Below, in pieces: positions 51,253 to 63,109 of a stretch of 64,000 nt of DNA. The stretch lies in the NCBI GenBank assembly GCA_040360365.1, contig CP136412.1; one strand, given 5' to 3'. This DNA comes from Arcanobacterium_A hippocoleae_A (GTDB lineage Bacteria; Actinomycetota; Actinomycetes; Actinomycetales; Actinomycetaceae). Numbering within the stretch: the first letter of the stretch is position 1; each line of letters starts with the position of its first letter. The position numbers and the translations under genes were made by a program. The notes beneath the pieces were generated by a model. That model was not told the origin of the DNA. It did no database searches and was given only the letters and a program-made list of their open reading frames with translations.

Positions 51253-54200
51253 CTATGCATTACGCTGACGCCGCCGGAGCACAAGCACCCCAACACCGAG
51301 CAAACTCAGCATACCGGCAGCACCCAGCAAACCAGCTGTCTGCGCACCAGTCTTCGGCATCTCGTCTAACGACGGCGTTTCCGGATCCTTCGGATTTTCT
51401 GAATTTGGTTCTTCAGGATCTTCTGGCTTCGGCGTTTCCGGAGTTTCAGGCTTAGTTGGAGAATTCGTCACGACCAGCTTCCCGCCATCAACACGAACCT
51501 CACCATTAGTCACAGCAGAAGTCACTTTCACCACACCAGCAGCATCAACTGTAAACGTGAATACTGACTCAAGCTTGTCAAAACCTTCCGGAGCAGCAGT
51601 CTCAACCAGCACATACGTACCAGGCAAAAGCTCTACAGATTCATCAACCGTCTTAGACTTCCAAGCCTTAACCAACTCACCATCAGCACGATCCTTGTGA
51701 ATCTCTAAATCAGCACCAGCCAACGGATCGCCACCAATATCAACCTTCGAAACCTTCAAAACCGGATCCGGAACCTTGTTATCAGTAACAACCAATACAC
51801 CATCTGGATTAACCACAGCATTACCATCAGTCACAGCACTCGTAACTTTAACACTGCCATCCTTACCAAGAGTGAAATTAAAATCAGAAACCGTAAGGAA
51901 CCCATCAGGAGCAGACTCCTCATGGAACACATAAGCACCAGCAGGCAAAGACTCTTGATGAACCTGATCAGTAGACTCCCAAGCCTTCACAACCCGACCA
52001 TCTTGCTTAATCTGAATCTGAGCACCAACAACCGGATCGCCACCAATATCAACCTTCGAAACCTTCAAAACCGGATCCGGAACCTTGTTATCAGTAACAA
52101 CCAATACACCATCTGGATTAACCACAGCATTACCATCAGTCACAGCACTCGTAACTTTAACACTGCCATCCTTACCAAGAGTGAAATTAAAATCAGAAAC
52201 CGTAAGGAACCCATCAGGAGCAGACTCCTCATGGAACACATAAGCACCAGCAGGCAAAGACTCTTGATGAACCTGATCAGTAGACTCCCAAGCCTTCACA
52301 ACCCGACCATCTTGCTTAATCTGAATCTGAGCACCAACAACCGGATCGCCACCAATATCAACCTTCGAAACCTTCAAAACCGGATCCGGAACCTTGTTAT
52401 CAGTAACAACCAATACACCATCTGGATTAACCACAGCATTACCATCAGTCACAGCACTCGTAACTTTAACACTGCCATCCTTACCAAGAGTGAAATTAAA
52501 ATCAGAAACCGTAAGGAACCCATCAGGAGCAGACTCCTCATGGAACACATAAGCACCAGCAGGCAAAGACTCTTGATGAACCTGATCAGTAGACTCCCAA
52601 GCCTTCACAACCCGACCATCTTGCTTAATCTGAATCTGAGCACCAACAACCGGATCGCCACCAATATCAACCTTCGAAACCTTCAAAACCGGATCCGGAA
52701 CCTTGTTATCAGTAACAACCAATACACCATCTGGATTAACCACAGCATTACCATCAGTCACAGCACTCGTAACTTTAACACTGCCATCCTTACCAAGAGT
52801 GAAATTAAAATCAGAAACCGTAAGGAACCCATCAGGAGCAGACTCCTCATGGAACACATAAGCACCAGCAGGCAAAGACTCTTGATGAACCTGATCAGTA
52901 GACTCCCAAGCCTTCACAACCCGACCATCTTGCTTAATCTGAATCTGAGCACCAACAACCGGATCGCCACCAATATCAACCTTCGAAACCTTCAAAACCG
53001 GATCCGGAACCTTGTTATCAGTAACAACCAATACACCATCTGGATTAACCACAGCATTACCATCAGTCACAGCACTCGTAACTTTAACACTGCCATCCTT
53101 ACCAAGAGTGAAATTAAAATCAGAAACCGTAAGGAACCCATCAGGAGCAGACTCCTCATGGAACACATAAGCACCAGCAGGCAAAGACTCTTGATGAACC
53201 TGATCAGTAGACTCCCAAGCCTTCACAACCCGACCATCTTGCTTAATCTGAATCTGAGCACCAACAACCGGATCGCCACCAATATCAACCTTCGAAACCT
53301 TCAAAACCGGATCCGGAACCTTGTTATCAGTAACAACCAATACACCATCTGGATTAACCACAGCATTACCATCAGTCACAGCACTCGTAACTTTAACACT
53401 GCCATCCTTACCAAGAGTGAAATTAAAATCAGAAACCGTAAGGAACCCATCAGGAGCAGACTCCTCATGGAACACATAAGCACCAGCAGGCAAAGACTCT
53501 TGATGAACCTGATCAGTAGACTCCCAAGCCTTCACAACCCGACCATCTTGCTTAATCTGAATCTGAGCACCAACAACCGGATCGCCACCAATATCAACCT
53601 TCGAAACCTTCAAAACCGGATCCGGAACCTTGTTATCAGTAACAACCAATACACCATCTGGATTAACCACAGCATTACCATCAGTCACAGCACTCGTAAC
53701 TTTAACACTGCCATCCTTACCAAGAGTGAAATTAAAATCAGAAACCGTAAGGAACCCATCAGGAGCAGACTCCTCATGGAACACATAAGCACCAGCAGGC
53801 AAAGACTCTTGATGAACCTGATCAGTAGACTCCCAAGCCTTCACAACCCGACCATCTTGCTTAATCTGAATCTGAGCACCAACAACCGGATCGCCACCAA
53901 TATCAACCTTCGAAACCTTCACAGTCTTCGGAGCAGGCTTAGTTGGAGAATTCGTCACGACCAGCTTCCCGCCATCAACACGAACCTCACCATTAGTCAC
54001 AGCAGAAGTCACTTTCACCACGCCAGCAGAATCAACCGTAAACGTAAATACCGACTCAAGCTTGTCAAAACCTTCCGGCGCAGCAGTCTCAACCAACACA
54101 TACGTACCAGGCAAAAGCTCTACAGACTCATCAACCGTCTTAGACTTCCAACCCTTAACCAACTCACCATCAGCACGATCCTTACGAATCTCTAAATCAG

Positions 54201-57200
54201 CACCAGCCAACGGATCGCCACCAATATCAACCTTCGAAACCTTCACAGTCTTCGGAGCAGGCTTAGTTGGAGAATTCGTCACGACCAGCTTCCCGCCATC
54301 AACACGAACCTCACCATTAGTCACAGCAGAAGTCACTTTCACCACGCCAGCAGAATCAACCGTAAACGTAAATACCGACTCAAGCTTGTCAAAACCTTCC
54401 GGCGCAGCAGTCTCAACCAACACATACGTACCAGGCAAAAGCTCTACAGACTCATCAACCGTCTTAGACTTCCAACCCTTAACCAACTCACCATCAGCAC
54501 GATCCTTACGAATCTCTAAATCAGCACCAGCCAACGGATCGCCACCAATATCAACCTTCGAAACCTTCACAGTCTTCGGAGCAGGCTTAGTTGGAGAATT
54601 CGTCACGACCAGCTTCCCGCCATCAACACGAACCTCACCATTAGTCACAGCAGAAGTCACTTTCACCACGCCAGCAGAATCAACCGTAAACGTAAATACC
54701 GACTCAAGCTTGTCAAAACCTTCCGGCGCAGCAGTCTCAACCAACACATACGTACCAGGCAAAAGCTCTACAGACTCATCAACCGTCTTAGACTTCCAAC
54801 CCTTAACCAACTCACCATCAGCACGATCCTTACGAATCTCTAAATCAGCACCAGCCAACGGATCGCCACCAATATCAACCTTCGAAACCTTCACAGTCTT
54901 CGGAGCAGGCTTAGTTGGAGAATTCGTCACGACCAGCTTCCCGCCATCAACACGAACCTCACCATTAGTCACAGCAGAAGTCACTTTCACCACGCCAGCA
55001 GAATCAACCGTAAACGTAAATACCGACTCAAGCTTGTCAAAACCTTCCGGCGCAGCAGTCTCAACCAACACATACGTACCAGGCAAAAGCTCTACAGACT
55101 CATCAACCGTCTTAGACTTCCAACCCTTAACCAACTCACCATCAGCACGATCCTTACGAATCTCTAAATCAGCACCAGCCAACGGATCGCCACCAATATC
55201 AACCTTCGAAACCTTCACAGTCTTCGGAGCAGGCTTAGTTGGAGAATTCGTCACGACCAGCTTCCCGCCATCAACACGAACCTCACCATTAGTCACAGCA
55301 GAAGTCACTTTCACCACGCCAGCAGAATCAACCGTAAACGTAAATACCGACTCAAGCTTGTCAAAACCTTCCGGCGCAGCAGTCTCAACCAACACATACG
55401 TACCAGGCAAAAGCTCTACAGACTCATCAACCGTCTTAGACTTCCAACCCTTAACCAACTCACCATCAGCACGATCCTTACGAATCTCTAAATCAGCACC
55501 AGCCAACGGATCGCCACCAATATCAACCTTCGAAACCTTCACAGCATAAACTTGTGGCTTTTCGACAACAATAGTCTGACTCTGAGCTTTCGCATTTTCA
55601 TGCCTTGCATACTGTCTTGAGTCAGGTATGCTATCAAAATTCGTGTCAATAACTTCATTTATAGAAACTGCAGTTTCAAACACTACATAAGACTTGCCTG
55701 GTTCAAGCTGAATCGACTCGAAATCAATTACCCATTTCCCAGATCCATGTTTGCCTGCAGTCTTTTCTTCAATTTTGGTCTTAATTGGCTGACCAACAGC
55801 TTGACCATCTTTGACCTCAAATAAGCGACCAGTAACTGTGTACTTCTCATTTTCTTCAAGACCGGAATAGGTAATACTATCAGTAACTCTTACGGGTTTG
55901 GCGGCATCTTTAGCCAAGATTGTTACCGGCTTGTAATATCCAGCAGTCTGTCCATTAGCTGAGACAGTAGTTGCCATAATCGGAATTTTGACTCCTGGAA
56001 TATTTTGAACTACGACAGTCTGAGATACATCATCAGGATTCTCATGGACAGCAACTTGGGTAGTTTCCTTGATATTGTCACCGTCTAAATCAAGAACATT
56101 CTCGACTGAGGTGGCGTTCTCGTACACGACATATGTCTTACCCGGTTCCAGGTTCTTTACCTGCCCGAAATTAATTTCCCACTCACCGTTACCACTAGAA
56201 TTAGTCATCTTTCTTTCACGCTGTGTCGCCAATGGAGCACCAAAGATAGATCCAGCAGAAACTTCATAAAGATTTGCAGTAACAATATACTCAGCATCGG
56301 CTGCAAAATTAGAATATGTGACTTTATCTTTAACCTCAACACCATTTACTGACGTAGCCTTAATCCCAGAAACGTTTACCGGAGCTTTATCTGATGCCTG
56401 CTTACCGTCAGCGGACACAGTTGTACGCAGTTCACCCTGTGGAATTGGGACATCTGCCATAGTAATTGTATTCCCGGTAATTAACTCGAATTTTCCGTCT
56501 TTTTTGATTTCAAGTTTCGGTTCGAGCAGCTCTTCCGCACTTTCATGAGCAACACGGAACGTAATTGGATGGGCTATTTGATAGCCACCTGGGGCTTTAT
56601 CTTCAACAAGAGTATAAATACCAGGAGCAAGCTCGAAAGTCTTCGGTTCACTCCCAGACTCCCACTTCTTAACAATCTCGCCATCAACAGACTCACCAGA
56701 AACAATCTTTAACGACGCTCCAGCAAGCTCGGTGTCCAATCCAGCAATAACTTTCGAGAAAACAACACTTACATTTTGCGGAGTAGGTGGCTCGAACCAC
56801 ATAACTCGCTGGACGCGATCATTATCTTTATGCGGCTTCCCTACGTAAAAGCTGCCGTGTATCAGACTTAAAGTTTCCTCAACTGTAGTTTGTTTGTTAA
56901 CTAGATCGAAAAAACTTGATTTGCATTTGGATTCGTGAGGTTATGTAAGCCAGCAATTCCCATATGTCCTTGAACGTCCGAATCAGTCCAAAAGTGCACT
57001 GCATACTGCGTGAGTGCATAGAACTCCCAGTCACTTAGATTATATTTTGCTTTGAGCCCAAAGCCGTCGTTTGGGAAACCTCTGTAGAGAGCGTGCGCAA
57101 CACCCATTTGGGCTTCAAAAGTTGGGGCAGTAGTTACGTCATCATGCGGATTCGCGAAATACATATCTCTAATCCAGCGCAAATCAGTTACATTGTATTT

Positions 57201-57542
57201 AAATACAGTGTATGGATGAGGAAGATTTGAACTCACCGTTTCTTTGTCTGCAATCGCTTCACCATTATCCGGAGCCGGAATATGTGAGTTAATGCAGTAC
57301 ACCCAATGAGTCGCAAAACCAGATAATTTGTATCGAATTTTAATTGGATCAACGTTTGCTGTTGCAACTTCTTGTTCAGATAATGCAAAGTAGGGATACC
57401 ACGATCCCGCTTCTCCAACAATCACTCCGTGTTTCTCATCAGCAGCCGTAGCTGTGCTTGGCAAACCAGCAATCGCCAGCAACGCTGCCAGCAAAATTGT
57501 AAATATTCTAGCTATACGCCTAGAAAATGCCCTTAAAGGCAC
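51253..57542 (-). CDS. Giant thioester/ester-bond/CnaB wall-anchored adhesin (one frameshift)
   Basis: About 2096 aa after adding one A to + strand AAAAAA 56908-56913 (joins NANQVF to FDLVNKQTTVEE). GTG start in front of a signal peptide (RIARIFTILLAALLAIAGLPSTATA). A thioester domain follows, with Cys83 in WVYCINSH and Gln179 in YALTQYAVHFW as the likely bond partners. Then one CnaB domain, two VaFE/ester-bond-like domains (TYVVYENATSVENV with HENPDDVSQTVVV; SYVVFETAVSINEV with HENAKAQSQTIVV), five type-A CnaB repeats, seven type-B CnaB repeats, one further type A, a Pro/Glu linker and an MPKTG sortase motif with membrane helix and RRRQRN tail. Domains of this kind bind host amines covalently; target unknown. 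Confidence 0.9.
51748..53910. repeat. Seven tandem 309-bp repeats (type B CnaB domains)
   Basis: Seven units of 309 bp (103 codons), essentially identical at DNA level, each encoding KVSKVDIGGDPVVGAQIQIK through VTDNKVPDPVL. The isopeptide Lys and the E in EESAPDGF recur in each unit. Near identity implies recent expansion or gene conversion; copy number may also be mis-assembled. Confidence 0.93.
53911..55531. repeat. Five tandem 324-bp repeats (type A CnaB domains)
   Basis: Five units of 324 bp (108 codons), near-identical, each encoding KVSKVDIGGDPLAGADLEIRK through TNSPTKPAPKT. The single type-A unit after the type-B block (about 51460-51750) is slightly diverged (EIHKD, TVDAAG), showing it is older or under separate drift. 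Confidence 0.93.
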
Positions 57543-57822
57543 CCCCCCGCAGGGTAAGAGTCGGCGGAATGCGTGGTAGGTTTAGTATGCAAAGCACCCT
57601 CCAAAATATTAAATTTCACATGCCATCTCAACAAAACCAATAGAGATAACAATTTTCAATTTCAATCTTTACCTTTCAAAATCTATCGCAACCGCAACAA
57701 CCATCGCCACCAATTTACCAATTTTCTATTGATATACAGCTCACAGAATTTTTATAACATAAACAGCAGACACACAAAGCCACCCATCCACACAGCCAAC
57801 AGCAAGACACAGCTTCCCTCTT

Positions 57823-58077
57823 ACATAACTGATGGCAAGAAGAAAACTTTACGCAACTGGTGGCAAGAACTCGGGCTGTAATTATTGCCGGAGAAAGTGC
57901 TTGCGTTTGTGCTGGTCATGGGCTTAAAGTTCCGACGGCTCTCCCGTCGTTACATAAAACCACGCATTTCGCCACCAGTTACGTAAGCCCGCATCGACCC
58001 CGCCACCAGTTACGTTTAAAAATGCCGATCCCGCCATCAGTTACGTAAACCAGCAGGGATTATGCCACCACTTACGT
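57823..58077. repeat. GCCACCAGTTACGT motif array with copy B of the 111-bp repeat
   Basis: Motif copies: 57823-57836 and 57851-57864 in one orientation (ACATAACTGATGGC, ACGCAACTGGTGGC), then 57971-57984, 58002-58015, 58032-58045 and 58064-58077 in the other. Spacing is 28-32 bp within each set. The 111-bp repeat (57874-57984) lies in the middle. The rest of 57549-58360 is low-complexity A/C-rich sequence without a gene. Confidence 0.8.
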
Positions 58078-58360
58078 AAACCAGCACCTGCCCCGCTGCC
58101 AACGGACACAATCCAGCAACCTGAAAACTTAGCTACCGACGGACACAATCTCGCAGCCCGGCCAAAAACACCCTAACCGCACAACCGCAACCAGAACCAG
58201 CTGCATGAGCAACCGCACCGCACAATCACAACAGCACGACCAGCCACACAGCACAACCACCAGCACCGCATAGTCAATAAAAATGCAGCGAACGCTAATC
58301 AGATAACTTTCTCCCCTGCATCCCGCCCCGGTTTTCGGCAGGGGCAGCTTTTCACGCTAA

Positions 58361-59620
58361 TCAGATAACTTTCTTCCCCGCATCCCACAGATACTTCTTA
58401 AATTTTGAAATCTGGTGATAATAGTTCACACGCGCCCAAAATTTCTGCGCCAAAGATTCTTTTTTCCAATTCAGCGGGAAATCCGCAATCCCGCGCTTAA
58501 ACCCAGCAAGCACAATCGCTTTCAGCTTCTCATCAGCAATCGACCGCTTTACCACATACGGCGGAACAGTGGTGTACACAAACGGCGCACTAGCTGCAAT
58601 GAACTCCATTTCCTTCCCCAGCACCACGTCTTCCACCTGCACTTGCGCAAAATTTACCCCTGCCTGGAACGGGAAGAAAGAACTGCGCCCAGGGCGGGTA
58701 TTGATTTCAAAAAACGATAGGTGCCGTCGCGCTCATCAAATTTCACATCGAAATTTGCCATCCCATGGTATCCGACATGCTTCATAAAACGCAGCGCGTC
58801 AGCAAGCACTTTCTCATTTTGCTCCGGAATAATGACGGCAGGATTACCAATCGCACCCGGCGCATGGTCTTCAAGCACCACACGCCCGCCGACAGCAAAA
58901 ACCGGGTCAGAATTTTTGTCAGTGTACACCGAAAGAATCCGAATTTGCGTATCGTCGCCCGGAACAAATTCTTGCACGATCAGCGAACGGTCATAACTCG
59001 ACTTTTGTAAATCAGAAAAATCTGCTCCAATTCCGCGCGAGTCTCCACCAAAAAACTTTCTTTTTATTCGGAATCTTCGCATAATGATATGCTGCCGAGT
59101 TCGACGGCTTCGCAATCAGCGGATAAGAAAACCCGCCGTCGCTGCACTTCGCCTCCGGATCATTACAATCCAGGAAAACTGTCCGCGGATACGGAATCCC
59201 GATTTCGTCGCAAATCTTGTAGAAATTCTCTTTCTGCGTTAATTCATCAAGCAGGTCAAAATCAATATAAGGAACGTAAAAATATTCTTCGAGCTGCGGT
59301 TTTAGGTGTGAAATAATTCGGGCATAATGATCACCGCACCCAACTAAAAACGGTACTTTTCCTTGCTCTGCAAGTTCTTTTCCAAGTTCGCGGGTGTGTT
59401 TGAGGAGAATTTCTTCCGTATCAAGCCCTTCCACCACCCGATAATCAACAAATTTACTTTGCGAAACAGCTTTTATTTCTGAAGAACCAAGCACAATCGA
59501 ATGTATTCCGTACGCTTCCCAGAAACAGCGCACATACGCATATCCGGAAAAGTCCGCGCCAACAATCACCGGTTGGAGCAGTCGGGGAAGTTCTTTCTCA
59601 GCACTAACTTCGATGCGCAT
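58361..59620 (-). CDS. ATP-grasp ligase, unknown substrate (three frameshifts)
   Basis: About 420 aa. N-terminal QPVIVGADFSGYAYVRCFWEAYGI, then FYKICDEIGIPYPRT, FSYPLIAKPSNS (ATP-binding Lys), VQEFVPGDD, and the metal-binding EINTRPGRSS. Resembles carboxylate-amine ligases of the D-Ala-D-Ala ligase superfamily. Breaks at + strand AAAAAA 58709-58714 (RFFEINTRPGRSSFF), AAAAA 59016-59020 and AAAAAA 59050-59055 (KVFLVETRAELEQIFSDLQKSSYD). Grouped with a racemase and asparagine synthetase, suggesting a non-ribosomal amino acid or cell-wall cross-bridge function (for example D-Asp/Asn); this is inference. Confidence 0.75.
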
Positions 59621-59826
59621 CTTATCTACTTTCTTTGCGAACTAACTATAAATACTCTATTGCACGCTGCCGTACTTTGCATCAGATCTGAAAATTCGAC
59701 GGAATTTACCGGAATCCGCAGGCTCCGCGCACATTACCTGCACTACGCGCATTGCCTGCGCCATGCACATACTTGCACCACACGAACTACCTGCACTACG
59801 CACATCACGGATAATACCTGCACACG

Positions 59827-60551
59827 TTACTTACCGGCTTTAATCGGCAGCCCGCATTCACGAAGCGCAGCTTTCGCTAATACTTTCAGCGAATCAGAAA
59901 TATACATTCCAGCATATTTTCCATCTGCGTCAAGCTCAAGACGCATCAACGGCAACTCGGTGCATCCAAGCACAAGACTATCGCATCCCTGCGCTTTCAT
60001 TGCGCAGATAATCTCCTGTACTTTTTGCGGATCCGCAGTTTTCCCAGCTTTTATATCATCGTAAATCACACTATCAACACACGATTGAATCTGCGGATCA
60101 GGAATAACCGCACAAAGCCCGGAATTCTCCATTACCCGCTGTAAAAACCCCGTCTTGACTGTGCCGGAAGTCGCCAAAATCCCGATATTCACACAGCCGC
60201 GATTTTTTACATCTTGTGCAATCTCCTGCGGAAAATCAATCACTTGCGCCGGATTCGCAGCCGTAAGCATTGCCGCATATGCAGCATGCGAAGTTACACA
60301 AGGCACACACACAACCTCGCAGTCTAACTTCACTAACGTCCGCAGCGCTTCACAGACAGCAGGCGTAAAATCTTTATCACTTTTCCCGAGTAAAAAGCAG
60401 TACGGTCAGGTATTTGCGGCCGGTTCAGTAAAACAAAATCGAGATGTTCCTGATCGCTGGATGCATCCGTCAGCTGCACAATCTGATCTGTCAGATAGAC
60501 ACTTGCTGCAGGGCCAAGCCCGCCGAGAATCCCGAGACGTTTCCGTTCCAC
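59827..60551 (-). CDS. Aspartate/glutamate racemase family (one frameshift)
   Basis: About 241 aa. RLGILGGLGPAAS at the start, first catalytic Cys in VCVPCVTSH and second in LVLGCTELPLM. One T in the - strand TTTTT (+ AAAAA 60392-60396) restores RTAFLLGKSDKDFTPAVCEALRTLVKLD. GTG at 60551 chosen for AGGTG 6 nt upstream. Probably supplies D-aspartate or D-glutamate, which fits the ligase next to it. Confidence 0.85.
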
Positions 60552-60757
60552 TGTTTTCACCTGCCTGATTATTTTGCAAATACTACGCAATTATTAGCGA
60601 CGGAGCTGCCGCCGCGCAAAACATCCATCTAAACGTTGTCGAAACGCTTGTGCAAAGCACCTGCGAAAACACCGTCGAAATATCCGTTTTATTCAGCGCC
60701 CAATCACGCTCAATATCTGTTTCCATCCGCACCTGACATTCACTTAAACATCTCTGC

Positions 60758-62659
60758 TTAAACCGTGCGCGAAGCGGAATCTTCCCCGCGAGCTGCGTCA
60801 ATCGGTTCATCAATAAAGAAACGCTTATACCAGATTAAAAACACCAATGGAGTATAAATTTTCCGCTGATTATTTTCTTTCCCGGCATAATGCGCATCAA
60901 GCAGCCGCATTAGCAAATCAAGATTAAAGAACTCGGCAGCCCAAGGTGCTGTGAAATATTCTTTCACATACTTGTACCAGCGTTCTTCACGCAGCCAATA
61001 AATTAACGGAACCGGGAAACCGACCTTCGGGCGGGTGGCCCATTCTTCAGGCAGGTTCCGGTTTGCCGCATGCCGCAGAACCTGTTTATTTCCATGCGAA
61101 TTTACGCGGTAACGATCCGGAATATGTTCTGCAAATTCCATCACTTTCCGGTCAAGAAACGGCACACGCAGCTCAAGCGAGTGCGCCATACACATTTTAT
61201 CTGCTTTCAGGAGAATATCTCCCGGAAGCCACATATTCATATCTAAATATTGTTTCTTCACCAGTGTCGGAGAATTCTTTACCCGCGCATAAACCGGCGC
61301 TGCAAGTTCAAATGCTCCTGCCCCGTTTTGATAATCCGGTTTCAATAAATCGTCAGTTTCGTGTTCCGGCCAGACAAGCGCCTGCCCAACAAAGCTTTTC
61401 TCCGGAATTTCCCCGCCTTTTACCAAAAAATTGCGCCCCTTAAAGTAAGGCAGTTTTAACGCAAGATGCCCCAGCGCACGACGGATCGGACGCGGCACGA
61501 TGCGGATATATTTCCGTACCGGAGCTGTATCTTCATAGTAGGCATATCCGCCGAAAAGCTCGTCTGCTCCCTCGCCGGAAAGCACTACCGTCACATGCTC
61601 AGACGCCATTTTTGCCAAAAAGTAAAGCGGTACCGACGAAAGGTTCGATTGCGGCTCATCCATATGATATTGAATCGTCTCCAATGCGGAGAAAAATTCT
61701 TCTGCCGTAATCATTTTCCGGTAATTCTTGATTCCAAATTGTTCCGAAAGCTGCGCCGCATAGTTCGTCTCATTAAATTTTGCGAAATCAAAACCGACGG
61801 AGAACGTTTCATCAGGGCGCTGACATGCGGTGATATAGCTCGAATCCACTCCTCCAGAGAGGAATGCTCCCACTTTTACATCTGCAATCCGATGTGCTGC
61901 TACACTTTCATGCACTACCTGATCCAGCTCTTGCACATACGTTTCATACGGTTTTTCGATTGCCTGATAGTCACAATCCCAGTAGCGTTTTACCTGCATT
62001 TCGCCGGTATTCACATCGAAAGTGAAACTGTGAGCCGGCGGGAGCTTGTAAACACCTTGGAAGAAAGTCTCTGCCGTTGCCGAATATTGCAATGTGACAT
62101 ACGGCCGCAGTGCGTCTTTATTCATTCTTTTCACAAAGTGCGGCTGGTCAAGGAAACTTTTAATTTCGCTGCCAAAAATCAGCCCCGACTTGCCGTCGGC
62201 ATTTTTTGGCAGCCGTGCATAATATAACGGCTTAATCCCGAAAATATCGCGTGCACCAAAGAGCCGCTGGCGTTTCCGATCCCAAATTACGAAACCATAC
62301 ATCCCGCGAAGCTTATCGAGCAGTTTCTCACCCCAAGCCTCATATCCGTGCAGCAGAGATTCAGTGTCGGCGGCGGAATGGAACTCATAACCGAGATCCT
62401 CCAACTCTTTGCGAAGCTCCTGGAAATTATAGATTTCACCGTTAAACACGATAGTTACGGTTCCATCTGCATTACTCATCGGCTGTTTTCCAGCTTCAGA
62501 AAGATCAAGAATCGAAAGCCTGCGGAACCCGAGCGCCACTTTTCCGTCGAAAAACTGCCCGCCCATATCCGGCCCGCGATGCACAATCCGATTCATCATG
62601 GATTCGAGCACGGTTTCGCGGTTTTCCACCTCGTCAACAAATCCAACAAAACCGCACAT
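60758..62659 (-). CDS. asnB: Asparagine synthetase, glutamine-hydrolysing
   Basis: 633 aa, intact. Starts MCGFVGF with the catalytic Cys2 of the amidotransferase domain; RRLSILDLSEAG, NGEIYN and GMYGFVIWD follow. ATP pyrophosphatase loop AFLSGGVDSS and VVLSGEGADELFGGY. Converts Asp, Gln and ATP to Asn. It might amidate an Asp-containing peptide or cross-bridge instead, given its neighbours, but the free-Asp reaction is the default. Confidence 0.95.
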   Translation of the reverse strand: MCGFVGFVDEVENRETVLESMMNRIVHRGPDMGGQFFDGKVALGFRRLSILDLSEAGKQPMSNADGTVTIVFNGEIYNFQELRKELEDLGYEFHSAADTESLLHGYEAWGEKLLDKLRGMYGFVIWDRKRQRLFGARDIFGIKPLYYARLPKNADGKSGLIFGSEIKSFLDQPHFVKRMNKDALRPYVTLQYSATAETFFQGVYKLPPAHSFTFDVNTGEMQVKRYWDCDYQAIEKPYETYVQELDQVVHESVAAHRIADVKVGAFLSGGVDSSYITACQRPDETFSVGFDFAKFNETNYAAQLSEQFGIKNYRKMITAEEFFSALETIQYHMDEPQSNLSSVPLYFLAKMASEHVTVVLSGEGADELFGGYAYYEDTAPVRKYIRIVPRPIRRALGHLALKLPYFKGRNFLVKGGEIPEKSFVGQALVWPEHETDDLLKPDYQNGAGAFELAAPVYARVKNSPTLVKKQYLDMNMWLPGDILLKADKMCMAHSLELRVPFLDRKVMEFAEHIPDRYRVNSHGNKQVLRHAANRNLPEEWATRPKVGFPVPLIYWLREERWYKYVKEYFTAPWAAEFFNLDLLMRLLDAHYAGKENNQRKIYTPLVFLIWYKRFFIDEPIDAARGEDSASRTV

Positions 62660-62908
62660 ACCGACTCCTTCCGAAAGTCTGAAAATAAATAATACAAACT
62701 AGAAATCACACTAGAACTACTCAGTACATCATACATAGCCCACGGAAGCCACTTCGAGATATGAGCAGAGAACAATTACGCTATGCGCATTATATCTGCT
62801 GCAGGCAAAATCATCCGTGTTTATTATCTCGATAACCGCCCGCAAATCCCGATAACACCGAATCCCGTTCCGTATTTAAAAGCATCATATCCGCAGTTCC
62901 CGCATAAA

Positions 62909-62981
62909 AACTAGTGCCGGAGTTATTACATGAACTAGTGCCCGAGTTGCTGCCGGAACTAGTGCTGGGAGTTATTACAGG
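62909..62981. repeat. Three tandem ~24-bp repeats (AACTAGTGCC...)
   Basis: Units at 62909-62932, 62933-62956 and from 62957, each beginning AACTAGTGC. In the 450-bp gap between asnB and the next gene; no coding frame supported. Confidence 0.7.
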
Positions 62982-63015
62982 GACGATTTGCGGAAAATAC
63001 ACCGGAAATGCAGGC

Positions 63016-63061
63016 TTGGGTGCCGAGTGCAAGGTATTTCTCCCAGCAGCTCGGCACCCAA
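63016..63061. terminator. Inverted repeat, possible terminator of the wall-anchored protein gene
   Basis: 12-bp perfect stem TTGGGTGCCGAG with its complement, 22-nt loop, about 50 bp past the stop of the leftward gene. There is no good T tract on the expected side, so termination is only a possibility. Confidence 0.45.
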
Positions 63062-63109
63062 TATTTCCCGGTCAGAATTTCAATTCCGCACTTCTGACCA
63101 GATTTCCAG

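Noticed and set aside
51922..55549. Very long open frames on the + strand (757 and 495 codons) opposite the adhesin
   Set aside because: They are antisense shadows of the near-identical 309- and 324-bp repeats; low-complexity composition and no start or domain features.
36461..58077. CRISPR array
   Set aside because: Repeats of 14 bp with 16-18 nt between, only two to four per cluster, both orientations, scattered over 22 kb, and no cas genes.
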